A stretch of DNA of 64,000 bases from Magicicada septendecula (lineage: Eukaryota; Arthropoda; Insecta; Hemiptera; Cicadidae), in assembly GCA_034769895.1 (NCBI GenBank), contig CM068373.1, positions 437,887,080 through 437,951,079 on the forward strand. Direction: 5' to 3'. The notes beneath the pieces were generated by a model, which was not told the origin of the DNA, ran no database searches, and worked only from the letters and a program-made list of their open reading frames with translations. A program made the position numbers and the translations under genes. Of the stretch, positions 38,183 through 49,105 are shown one piece after another; within the stretch, counting starts at the first letter, position 1, and each line of letters opens with the position of its first letter.

Positions 38183-38876
38183 AGTAGAGGGAAAGTGTAT
38201 GTACGAGAACACTTCCGGGTTGCGAACGAAAACACTACCGGGTTCCAGTTCATGACGTCATAGAGGCACTGGCAACTGGTGTCCGAGCTGTCCATGTGAG
38301 TCACTGTTTTGTGTGTGTATGTGTGACTGAAACACTTCCGTGTTCCAGTTCATGACGTCACACAGAGGCCCTAGTCCCTGGCGTCCGCATGGCTAAAACC
38401 TGTTTCAAGACGTCACGGAGGCCGTGGTTTCTGCATGTCCAAAATTTGGTAGCCGAAAACAATGTGTAGCGGATGGGGCTACCCGGAATTCGGAGAATGT
38501 TAAAACACTTCCGCGTTCTGGTTTATTTTGATGTAACAAAATAATCGTTCTCTCTCGAAATTTTTAATGTCAGAATTTTGGTACCCTAAATGATTCAAAC
38601 AACGGATGGGGGTACCCGAAATTTGTGGGTACGCCCACATGACGCATGTATAAAACACTGGTTATGACGAAACAGGAGGCTGGGTGTATATGATAGCTGG
38701 TTCGACGACGACGACGTAGAGGGCGTGATGTCTGAAATTTGACACCCGAAATGATTAAAACAACGGATGGGGGTACCCGAAATTTTTGGTGTCTGAAATT
38801 TAGTACCCGAAATGTTTAAATCAACGGATGGGGTTACCCGAAATTTTTGGTGTCCGAATTTTAACACCCGAAATGT
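38183..38876. repeat. Polinton left terminal inverted repeat
   Basis: About 694 bp is the reverse complement of 61762-62641, with small differences. The outer part has three variants of a motif containing CACTTCCGGGTT and GTTCATGACGTCA. The inner part has units of about 60 bp built on ACGGATGGGGGTACCCGAAA. The right repeat has about 185 bp more. Confidence 0.9.
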
Positions 38877-39238
38877 TTAAATCAACGGATGGGGGGTATA
38901 CCCTAAAACAAGTCCTGTATGTCTAAACTCTTGACGGGGGAGGGGGTACCGTTACGCGAAATTGATCGGTTAAAATTTGGGGCAATAGGTACCTGACGGG
39001 TTCCGAAATTTGGTGATTAATGACATCCCGACGCCGTTCCTCCGGTACTCAAAACCGGATATTGTATTATTATAATGTTTATATTGTGTTAATATAAAAC
39101 AGATGCATCGATTTGAATACTGTTTAGAAAACATATATTCTTATTATGCGTTACTAAAATTGTTAACTGAATAAATATATTTACTCTTGTGACGATTCGT
39201 CTGTAAACCAGTCAAACAGCATCTAAGCTGGTACACGC

Positions 39239-39284
<46 letters not shown>

Positions 39285-39347
39285 ACTTCCACGTTCAGCT
39301 AATGTATTCAAAGAGGAACTGATAGCTGGCGTCCGTGTTTTATAAAG

Positions 39348-39385
<38 letters not shown>

Positions 39386-40060
39386 TTTATTGTCAGACGT
39401 TGAGCTGCCTCAGGCAAGCTGTTGTAAGGTGTAGCGCTAAAAAACCGGTTTCTTTGCTGCTACATTCCATGCTGCTACATCTCAACTGCTTTTGCGCTTA
39501 TTCAAGTATGATAGGAATAATTGTTTTGTATAAGGGGTATAATAATAAAAATAACATAGGTTATGGTTTATATATATAAGTTTTAATAATATCGAAAGCT
39601 TTTACAATCAAATCATAAGCTATAATTTTTTTCTCTCTTTACACACACACGTTCTATATTCACAAGACAATTATAATTGAGCAAAACATACGCGCTCTCT
39701 CTATATACATAACTAAACAAAATAGACACTTTATCTATATATATATATATATGTATATATTTACATAATTATACAAAATAATCTTTTTTCTCTCTCGCTT
39801 TCTCTCTCTTTTGCAGCCTTGAAGGTTCTCTCTCTCTCTCTTTCTCTCTGTCTCTCTCTTTCTCTCTGTCTCTCTCTCTCTATATATATATATATATGTA
39901 TACACACACACACACACACACATAATTAACAAAATAATAATTACATTTACTACAACCAAAACAAGCCTTATATGTCTAACAATAATAATAATAATAATTA
40001 ATAACATACAATATTACAATGTTGATGTGCAATATGTTAATAATAACATACTAAATGTAG
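38877..40060. other. Left arm noncoding stretch with microsatellites
   Basis: I see no gene here. (TG)n runs lie at 39241-39280 and 39351-39384. TATA, CTCT and CA tracts lie at 39736-39925, followed by AAT repeats near 39981-40000. Confidence 0.7.
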
Positions 40061-40080
40061 ACACACATCAAATGATAATT

Positions 40081-40220
40081 ACTATGGTGTTAACTACACG
40101 TGTAAAATGGTACACCAAAACCTTGAATTCAACTCTTCTTAGTATTTTAGTAATAACAGAGGTAACAGTGCTTATAAAGCGCACATCCAGTGGAATTATG
40201 CCTTAACCAATTACATTTTT
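40081..40220 (-). pseudogene. Degenerate duplicate of the Cys-cluster gene tail
   Basis: Translated on the minus strand this gives W-x-R-H-x-S-x-G-C-x-L followed by stops, clearly parallel to the C-terminal W-S-R-H-D-S-S-G-C-P-L of the gene at 40568-41077. The flanking text (ACATCAAATGATA, then GTGGT) is also duplicated, so a segment of about 500 bp was copied and decayed. Confidence 0.6.
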
Positions 40221-40567
40221 TTCGTCAAAATAATTTTTTAAAACAATTGTTCTTCAGAGTGTAAATTCTCTCTACTCACAAGCACTCAGAATGTTACAGT
40301 GGTCACCATATGGTGGTGAACGACATACATCTCCCTCGCATTCGCACAAACACATAACATTGAAACAAGGTTTCTGTAACTATGAGAGAAATCTTTAAAA
40401 ACATTTAATTACACATAAAAATTTAATTAACACTTTAATGATTGTTTATCTCAACTTTTTATGTTATAAACCACATACGTTTTTTAATAATTAAAAACAG
40501 AATATAATTTCCTACAATTAATAATACTTGATCAAATACAAAAGAATGTAGACACATCAAATGATAG

Positions 40568-41077
40568 TTAGTGTGGTATTAAAAAAAACATGTATTCTGA
40601 ATTAAAGTCATTTTGATATCTTAGATAACAACAGACGCGACAACGGTTACGAAGCGGACATCCGCTAGAGTCATGCCTTGACCACTCATATTTTTTTACC
40701 AGCGAGGTATACGCTGTACCAGTAGAATTATACATCATATAGTATATCTGATTAACCAGCTTTGTTTTAGCAATTAGCAAATCTTTTATTTGAAGATATT
40801 CAATATTATGGTTGTTACAATAACTAATTGATGTTTTGAAGAGTTTGAAAAACTCATTACGAATAAATACTTTCATTTTGTAAATATTCTTTTCGTTTCG
40901 TATTGATATCCATCTACTCAGTGTCTTACGATTATTTCTAAAATTATAATCGAATTTAATCATGTCGCATTGACAATATAATCTATTATTACCATTTATT
41001 TCTCTGTTTAAAAGTTTTTCTACAATATTACATCCAAGCAACACCTTGTTCTTTCTCTGAAAATGAACAGTTAACAT
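40568..41077 (-). CDS. Unrecognised 169-residue protein with C-terminal Cys cluster
   Basis: The open frame begins with ATG at 41075-41077 and runs without interruption to the stop at 40568. The protein is basic and Asn/Lys-rich. Near the C-terminus it has RHDSSGCPLRNRCRVCC, with Cys spacing that could bind a metal ion. I do not recognise the family. It lies on the strand opposite to the structural genes, beside the OB-fold-like gene. A partial degraded duplicate follows it, which argues that the segment is a real unit. The N-terminal exon boundary is uncertain. Confidence 0.45.
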   Translation of the reverse strand: MLTVHFQRKNKVLLGCNIVEKLLNREINGNNRLYCQCDMIKFDYNFRNNRKTLSRWISIRNEKNIYKMKVFIRNEFFKLFKTSISYCNNHNIEYLQIKDLLIAKTKLVNQIYYMMYNSTGTAYTSLVKKYEWSRHDSSGCPLRNRCRVCCYLRYQNDFNSEYMFFLIPH

Positions 41078-41248
41078 TAAAAAACGACAACAAAAATAGA
41101 GAAGTCTACTTCATCATTTAAAAACATTTTACTATTAATGTTATTATTACTATTATTATTATAATAAATCAATCCTGTTCTCGTTTATTTGGTCTGGAAA
41201 AAAAAGAGAAAAAAAATTAATACATAACCACTTCTGTATAAGTAATTA

Positions 41249-41608
41249 TTAGTGGTACTGAAATATCATACTCACATAATCAATATCCAACTGCACGCTC
41301 ACTTTCTCGTTCGCCAGCGGAGTGTGTGAGGTTACGCATAGTGATAACACACAAGGCTTCACAGCTTTCAATTGCTCCTCTGTAAATACGTCACACCATC
41401 TTTAAGGTAGGTATACATAGAACAGTTTATCCTCCGGCTGAGGATAGGCTCCGATATCTTCCAAATCTACCACAACTGACTCCCCGAATTTCGTTTTCAC
41501 AAATTTAATGTGAATTATATGATACTTTACTCCTAAAGAAAGACTTGACAAGTCTCTTTTTGGTAAAAAATTTTCAACTGTCTTCGCGTTCGCAACGATT
41601 CCTTCCAT
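41249..41608 (-). pseudogene. Small OB-fold-like (putative ssDNA-binding) protein, one TAA
   Basis: The reading starts at ATG 41606-41608. The pattern GVKYHIIHIKFVKTKFGESVVVDLE resembles a family often found with Polintons and in insect genomes that I take to be OB-fold, single-strand DNA-binding. A TAA at 41402-41404 interrupts it, and the same frame then continues with RWCDVFTEEQLKAV to a stop at 41249-41251, giving about 119 codons in all. The family assignment is inferred from a beta-strand pattern only. Its position next to polB on the opposite strand suits a replication accessory role. Confidence 0.45.
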
Positions 41609-41639
41609 GGCGAGTACTGATGACTGCACAGGGGAACAC

Positions 41640-42470
41640 TGGCGTATTTATTCTGTTTCCCCCGACCACGTTCCTTCCTTCTAAACCGTCATCTCCTTCG
41701 GTCACGACCGGACGACGACACCCTACCCCGCACCCCGCACCTCCACCGCAACAGTAACGGCTATAATTTTGCTTCCTACCCCACCCCGCGTCGTCTAGGC
41801 CACCATCTGCTTTCGGTCACGACCGGACGATGACATCCTACCCCTCACCTTCACACCGCACCCAGAGCCTCACCACCACCCCGCACCTCGCCTACATATT
41901 TTGTTCAATTACTTTGTCTGTCGCTCCGCAACGACCGGGTTTACCCCCCACTCCGCACCCTACCAACCGCAATCGAGTGCGTCGGTCACGGTCACCCCTA
42001 CCCCGCACCCCACCACGCGTCGTCTCGGATCACCATCTGCTTTCGGTCACGACCGGTCGTAAAACCCAGCCCCCCGTACCCCGCACCCTACATCCCGCGG
42101 GAGGCGACTCAACGAGCGCGCTTCGGTCAAGGTCGCCGGCATCCTGTACCCCGCACCTCGCCTATCTCTCGGTCACGGACACCGGCTCCAACCTAGCTCC
42201 CTACCCCGCACCACCATCCCACATCTTTACCCCGCACCCCGCACCGCATCGGTCACGGACGTCGGCTTCCTACACCGCACTTCCCACCCCACCCAGCACT
42301 CCGCAACGCGCGTCATCGGTCACGACCGGACGATGACATCTTAGCCCGCACCCCCGCACCACCAGCACACACCGCATCGGTCACGACAACCCCGCACCTC
42401 GGCTACCCCGCACCCCAAACCGCGCAGCTGCTCCTCGCGAGCGGAGCGCGGCGACGGCGTTACCGGTCAC
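41640..42470. repeat. C-rich intergenic region with repeated CGGTCACGACCGG palindromes
   Basis: This lies between the two divergent gene groups. It has unusually high GC for the window and many copies of CCCCGCACC. CGGTCACGACCGG (inverted CGGTC/GACCG arms around AC) occurs at about 41700, 41815, 42045 and 42322, with variants near 42166 and 42383. It may be a control or origin region. The 168-codon Pro-rich plus-strand frame here is a by-product of the repeat. Confidence 0.7.
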
Positions 42471-42479
42471 CGAACTGTC

Positions 42480-42515
42480 TATATAGGGAACCGACGACGC
42501 GAAGCCGGCCTCAGT
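42480..42515 (+). promoter_or_regulatory. TATA box and TCAGT initiator upstream of polB
   Basis: TATATAG at 42480-42486 is followed 33 bp later (to the A) by TCAGT at 42511-42515, the arthropod initiator consensus, ten bases before the polB ATG. The leader would be very short. Confidence 0.65.
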
Positions 42516-42524
42516 CCTTTCACA

Positions 42525-45500
42525 ATGGCCAGCAGCAGCAGCAGCCAACACCGTGCTATCAATGATAATGTAATTACTATAAAATTTATGATACTTGACA
42601 ATACACTAAACACACAAACAGTATTATTAGATTACAAACACACGGTTGTTGATAAGATTTGTAGCGAAGCCGTAGCATTAAATAATTATATAAAGTGGCA
42701 TTTAGCAGTTCGTGTATCTTTTAAAAAATTAATAAACACCGAAAATATTTATTGTAATGCGGTATTCAGATCACGTACAGAACTTAAGTCACAGTATGAC
42801 GATATCGATGAACAGTATTCGATAGCTAGCGAGAAAATAATGGAATCCGTTGACAAATTCACGGAAGCGGGTGGGTCGAAAACGGTGTCGAGTCGGCGGA
42901 ACTAAATATTACAAAATACAATCCTCTTGTGGGGTCGAGCTTTCTACCTACACCATCGAAATTGTCAAACAGTAGGAAAGGAATTATTAATGTGAAAATT
43001 TAGAAGATGAAAAGTGTTTCTTGTGGTCTGTGCTCGCCTGTATACACCCGATCGCGTGTAACCCGCATCGCGTTAGCCATTACCTTCCGTACGAAGAAGA
43101 AATAAACATGAAGGACATACATTATTCTGTTGCAGTCAATAAGATAAAACGTTTTGAAAAATTAAACGAAAACATAATCCGTTAACGTTTTTGGCTACGA
43201 AGACGAGGTATATCCTTTACGTATTACTGAACATCGTGGTAGAAAGTATCACATAAACCTACTGCTACTGTCCGACGCGAACACTACTCACTACTGCCTC
43301 ATACGGAACCTTTCGCGTATGCTTTCGTCGTTGACAAAAAATTGTCGTGCATCGGTGTACTGCAACTACTGTCTACACAGATTTTCGGACAATAAAGATA
43401 CTAACGCGGCGCGAAAACGAGTTGAAGAACACGAACGCAACTGTTCTCAGCACGGAGTACAGAAAGTAAAACTTCCTGACGAGGACGAAAAGTGGATGTA
43501 TTTTAAAAACTTTTCACTTTGTCACCGCGTACCTTATACGGTATACGCTGACTTCGAATCGTTTATTGTTCCGACCACCGGTAAAAACGTGGCACATCAT
43601 ATACCAGCCAGTTTCTGCTATGTGATAGTTGACTGGATGGGAAACGCCGTCAAGGAACCTGTAATATACCGCGGTAAAGACGTGGTGGACACGTTCCTTC
43701 GTGTGCTTTTAGCCGACGTTCAACGACTCGATAGAAAGTTTAATAAACCGATCCAAATGACAGCAGCCGAGGAACGGTCATTCCGAAACGCCACGCACTG
43801 TCATCTGTGCAAGAAGCCGTTAACGGACGACACGGTTCGAAACCATTGCCACATAACGGGTAACTATTTAGGCGCTGCTCACAATGCGTGTAATATAAAT
43901 TACAAAATACCAACACACGTTCCGGTTTTTCCATAATGTAATTGGCTATGACTCGCATCATTTGATGCAAGGTTTCGGAAAGTACAAGGAAGATGAAATA
44001 ACGTGTATCGCTACTACAAGCGAACGTTACATCTCCGTTACACTCGGTCAGCTCCGGTTTCTCGATTCTCTGCGGTTCATGAACGCGTCACTTGAAAACT
44101 CGTCTCCAACTTATCCGCGGATAAATTTAAAATTCCTTAATCAATTTTATACGCGTAATGTTAGTTTACTGTTGCGTAAAGGCGTGTACCCTTACGAATA
44201 CGTTACGGACGATTCAAAATTTGACTAGAGGCAGTTACCGGACCGCGAACATTTTTACAACGGGTTGACAGAGTCGGATATAAACGAAGAAGATTACGCG
44301 CACGCTCGAGCGGTTTGGTCGGCTTTCGACATGCAAACGTTCGGTGATTATCATGACCTTTATTTAAAAACGGATGTACTACTGCTTTCAGATGTATTTG
44401 AAAACTTTCGAAACATGAGCCTGCAGTACTACGAACTCGATCCGTGTAACGTTTTTACCACCGCCGGTTTAGCGTGGAACGCGATGCTGAAAATGACAGG
44501 AGTTAGGTTAGAGTTACTCCGCGATATAGACGTACACCTGTACATCGAAAGAGGTATCCGTGGCGGCTTAGCAGCAATTTCTAATCGGTACGCCAAGGCC
44601 AACAACCCGTACATTCCCGATTATGACGCAAGCAAGACGCATAACTATTTACTCTACCTCGATTGTACCAACCTGTACGGAGCGGCTATGACACAGCCTT
44701 TACCACTGTCCGGTTTTCGATGGTTGGAACGTACAGAGATCGATACGTTGAACGTGCACGCGTTACGTGACGATGATGACACCGGTTATATCCTGGAAGT
44801 CGATCTGGGATATCCACATTACCTACACGACTTACACAGTGACTACCCTTTAGCACCCGAAAAGTGTACTATTACGGACAGTATGCTTTCACCGTACTGC
44901 TATCGCATCAAGCTGTTAAAAGACTTTGTGTGTAGTAACGGTAAGGTAGAGAAACTGATAACGTCCCTCGAGGACAAGACAAAATACATTGTTCATTACA
45001 GAACATTGAAACTCTACCTCGAACTAGGAATGGAGTTGAAAGCGATTCACCGTGTGTTAGCATTCACACAGTGCGTATGGTTGAAACCTTTCATCGATTT
45101 TAATACGGAGCGACGAAAGGAAGCCAGAAACACCTTTGAAAAAGACTTTTTTAAGTTAATGAATAACGCGCCGTACGGAAAATCGTTGGAAAACGTACGG
45201 AAGCGAATCGATTTCAAGTTAGTTCCAAACGAGAAGAAACTTCACAAACTAACCGCTAACCCCAGGCTACAACATTTTTTCATCTATAACGAGTACCTGG
45301 TAGGTCTCACGATGAAAAAAACGTCCATTACACTGAACCGACGTTGGGTTCAGTGTATTGGATATTAGTAAGCTGATCATGTATCGGTTCCATTACGGAT
45401 TCACCATGAATACGTACGGGTCACGTGCACGTCTATGTATGACGGACACTGACTCTCTGTTGTACGACATTCGCACCGACGATGTGTACAAAGACATGGA

Positions 45501-45919
45501 GGAGCATCTCGTACTCTTTGACACGTCGGAGTACCCTAAGACACATCCGTGCTATAGTGAAACAAACAAGAAAAAGTTGGGTACGTTTAAAAACGAAACA
45601 AATGGAATACCGATACTTGAATTTGTCGGGTTGCGCGCAAAATGTTATTCATTCGTTACGGCAAACGATAAAGAGAAAAAGGTAGCGAAAGGTGTGCCAC
45701 GTTCCGCGATAGCTACACAGTTGAAACATCAACTTTATAAGCAATGTGTAAAGACCACTTCTCAAACTTATACTACGGCGCAGACTATCCAAAGCGAAAA
45801 ACATTATCATATACACAAGAAAGCTTACAAAATTATCGCTGTCACCGTACGATGACAAACGATATGCCTTGGATGACGGTGAAACAACACTGGCGTACGG
45901 TTATTATAAACTCTGTTAA
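42525..45919 (+). pseudogene. polB: Protein-primed family B DNA polymerase (Polinton pPolB)
   Basis: The replicative polymerase, about 1,100 codons, is split over several frames. It starts at ATG 42525 with a Ser run. Conserved Maverick N-terminal motifs (CFLWSVLACIHP near 43020) follow, then the exonuclease site YADFES (43545), a Cys/His segment HCHITGNYLG, HDLYLKTDVLLLSDVF (44355), polymerase motif A LDCTNLYGAAM, motif B LMNNAPYGKSLENVR and motif C MTDTDS (45440). The C-terminus ALDDGETTLAYGYY is readable to a TAA at 45917-45919. Breaks seen: shifts near 42880, 42997, 43185, 43930 (T run), 45355 and 45755, and a TAG at 44226-44228. Catalytic residues are conserved, so the decay is recent or partly due to assembly errors. 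Confidence 0.9.
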
Positions 45920-46069
45920 CCCAGACGCGAGATAATTCAGCAAGCGAGAAAATCCGTTATAATTTATGCGTTCGATATACGTTGATATAAGACTCGCTTG
46001 CAGGAGCAACACACTGTCAGTAGCGACGATGTAGTCGGTGAAGTTCAGTGAAAACGTAACGGTATATCT

Positions 46070-46584
46070 TGGACGGTAGCGCGATGATTTTATTTTTCTA
46101 GGTTGGCTAATCTGATTTATATATCGCATCAACGTTCGCGTGATTGTACCTTGCCCAGTGCACATTCAGCTTTCTCGGCGTTCGGTTCGCCGAACTTTCT
46201 CTGTCAAGTTAGTGTCGACATTAAATGTAGGCTTTAGGCCTTATTATTTTCTATTATGGCCGACTAGGCCCTCTTCATGAGTAACTAAATTTATATTAAT
46301 TCAATATGCAGCATTAGCCAGCCTACTTCAATTTTTACAGCTGTAATGTAATCAGTCAATATTAAAACTATTCGTATACAGTCCACTTCTTTTTATTTCT
46401 TAATGTAATTTTTAATTCATTCTACACATCATCTTCAATCACCATGGAAGACCAGCCAACAGAATATAATTCAAGAAACATAATTTTCGCCCACTTGGGC
46501 CCAACTAATTAATTCTTCCTGTCCACACTTGTGGAACATTACTTTTATTCATCAGTTTCGGTCCACTCGGACCGGGACCATCCA
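46070..46584 (+). repeat. BEL 5' LTR
   Basis: This 515-bp direct repeat is followed by a primer-site candidate TGGTCACTCCGGACC starting near 46589, which I cannot assign to a tRNA. Confidence 0.93.
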
Positions 46585-46853
46585 TTTTTTGGTCACTCCG
46601 GACCTGGATTTCCATTTAACATCTTTTTCTGGCCATCACGGGCGGATTAGCACGTCAGCTAATGTGACCGTGGCGTGATTTGCGTCGCCATTTCGCTCGT
46701 CATCTTCGGGCAACGTAATAGCAAGTTCCTGCCGGCTGCAGTGCCTCAAAGTGGTCATCTTTGCCAGCTGTTCACCATCATCACCAAGGAGCCGACGCTG
46801 CGGGAAGTCGCCAACCAGGTACCACCAGCAACAGTAAAAAGGTGCGTAAAAAA

Positions 46854-48722
46854 ATGTCTGAAGAAGGCCTCAAGGTGCTGACCAGAAAGAGAGGCGGATT
46901 AAAGTCCGCGATAGTGCGGATACAATCCGCGGTAAATTCTTTTGATATTAATTTAACTACAAAACATTTTCTGACTGTAAGATTAGATAGTCTTAAAAGC
47001 TTAGCCTCGAAGTACGACGAAGTACAGTCTGAGATAGAGCTTATCAGTAAAGACGCGAGCACTGCTCAGGCAGACCGAGTCGAGGTTGGGGAAACGATAT
47101 ACTCAACTGAGGCAAACATTTTACAACTCCTTGACACTTTCAATACTCAGACTGTGCCTCCTGTACTATCGACGCCTGTGCATTTAAAGCCGATAAGTTT
47201 GCCCTGCTTCTCAGGCAACATACTTGAGTGGCAACATTTCTATTCAATTTTCAATGATCTAGTGCATTCAAGATCAGATTTAACGCCAGTACAGAAACTG
47301 CATTACTTGCATTCATCGGTGAAGTGTGAACCATTAGACTTAATTAAATCATTACCAATTTGTCAAGAAAATTATGTAATAGCGTTGAACTTGCTGTCCG
47401 AGAGGTACAATAATCCATTTATATTAGCCAAATATTATGTACAGAACCTACTTCAGGTTAAGTCCACAATAAAGGACTCAGTTCAAAGCTTGGCGGAGTT
47501 TACGAATACTATAACGTCTTCTGTTAATTCACTGGCGGCAATGAAGCTGTCCGTAAACCTATTTGAGTTTATTACCATACAGTTGCCCTCCACCAAACTT
47601 GACCCTATTACTTTAAAACGTTGGAAGGAGTCCATAGACCCTGACAACTTGCCCAGTTTTCAAGACTTTACGCATTTTTTGAATTTGCGCCGACAACTTT
47701 TAGAAAATACAATGCCAATTGAATCCGGACAGCAATTCAACAAACCTAGTGTAAAACCAAACAATAAATTTGAGAAATGTAGCTTAAGAAATACTGCTGG
47801 CAGCAGTACCTTTAAGAGTTATCACGCAGCGGCAAGGCATTATTCATGTGTGTGCTGTAAATCTGACCACCCGCTTTACATGTGTAATAATTTTCGCATA
47901 TTAAGTGCCGCTGAGCGGGGGCAATTGGTTGCAAATCATAAATGTTGTATTAACTGCCTTAGAGCAGGTCATTTGATAACAAATTGTAAAAGTAAACAGG
48001 TTTGTAAAATTTGTTCAAAGGGTCACCACACCTTGCTGCACGCTAATTACGTGCCGAAATCAGCAGCTGCCAGCAGTAACTATTGCTCATTCAAATTACA
48101 GTGTAAAAACAATGTACTTTTATCCACTGCGGTTGTATATGTCATTGATCAGGCTGGCAATAGGCATAAGGCTCGGGCACTTCTTAACGCCGGGTCCCAG
48201 ATCAATTTTTGTACGAAATCATTTGCGAAAAGGTTGCACCTTAAACTAACCCGATCTAATATTCCAATTACAGGAATAAGCAACACAGCGTGTTGCGCTA
48301 CTGACATTGTTTCTGTGCGTATTATGTCTCGCTATCAGAGACATAGTTTCGAGGCCAAATGTGCCGTCCTATCTAACTTAACTCATAATCTGCCTTCAAT
48401 CTCGTTTGACATCAACCGGTTCCACATTCCAAATAAAATTTTTCTCGCCGACCCAGATTTTAATATATCTTCACAGATCGACATACTATTGGGGGCACAA
48501 TTTTATCTGGATTTAATATTAGCTAATAAGTACACACGCGGACCCAACTTCCCTATCATTCAGGAGACAAAACTGGGTTACATTTTGGCCGGCAATCTGC
48601 CCAAACACTGCCACACCCAGGGTCCTGCTGTTTCGTTCTTGGCAAGGAACAATGACAGCCAAATCCTGCAATCTCTCGAGAGATTTTGGGAGGCAGAAAC
48701 GATCCCCGGCGAATACCCCTAA
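46854..48722 (+). pseudogene. gag: BEL gag-protease
   Basis: The ATG at 46854 follows an A run; the frame is open upstream, but that part lacks Gag similarity. It encodes the Pao-type Gag core (FSGNILEWQHFYSIFNDLV, then LHYL and LSERYNNPF), three zinc knuckles near 47850-48050 (C-x2-C-x3-H-x4-C, C-x2-C-x4-H-x4-C and C-x2-C-x3-H-x4-H) and a retropepsin-like domain. The protease motif reads ALLNAGSQINF, so the catalytic aspartate is replaced by asparagine. The frame ends at IPGEYP in a C4 run (48716-48719), and homologous sequence continues in another frame, which indicates a one-base indel. Confidence 0.88.
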
Positions 48723-49053
48723 TAGCGAGTCGGCTTGCGAAGAGCATTTTGTGCGCTCAACTCAGCGCAACCCCGAGGGTAGATTTATAGTGTCGCTCCC
48801 ATTCAAATCTGATAATCCCCACTTGGGGGAATCTTACACAAGTGCCGAATCAAGATTTTTAAGCTTGGAACGTCGATTCAGGCGCGATCCCAAGCTCGCT
48901 CGCGACTACGCGGACCTTACCAAAGAATGTAAGGATCTTGGGCACATGACACTCATCGATCATGGCGCTATCAATTTAGTAGCGTCACACACTTACTTAC
49001 ATATACTTATGTGTATACTTATACATACTCATATACTTAATCTGGCTTTGTAA
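48719..49053 (+). pseudogene. pol: BEL RT N-terminal remnant; RT core deleted
   Basis: CEEHFVRSTQRN, GRFIVSLPF and YADLTKECKDLGHM are the segment that precedes the RT domain in Pao elements. After about 48980 the frame runs into an AT-rich ACATATACTTATG-like repeat. The next recognisable pol sequence is the end of the RT/RNase H connection at about 49050. The whole catalytic RT core, including the YVDD region, is missing, so this copy cannot reverse transcribe itself. Confidence 0.85.
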
Positions 49054-49105
49054 GCTTGGTTGGGATGAACCGATTTTCGGTCAGTTACTTTCGGATTGGC
49101 ATTCT

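Noticed and set aside
39241..39925. CRISPR-like or satellite array in the left arm
   Set aside because: These are simple dinucleotide and CTCT/TATA microsatellites without spaced direct repeats.
41278..41410. Possible intron in the OB-fold-like gene (GTGAGT on the minus strand near 41278)
   Set aside because: The same frame stays open through it to a stop at 41249, and no matching acceptor and downstream exon were evident.
41830..42336. 168-codon Pro/Thr-rich plus-strand frame before polB
   Set aside because: It is the translation of the CCCCGCACC repeat field and has no domain; it also lies upstream of the TATA and initiator motifs.
42117..42480. Host gene promoter (GC-rich island) at this place
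   Set aside because: The GC-rich stretch is explained by the repeat field inside the Polinton, and the following gene is polB.
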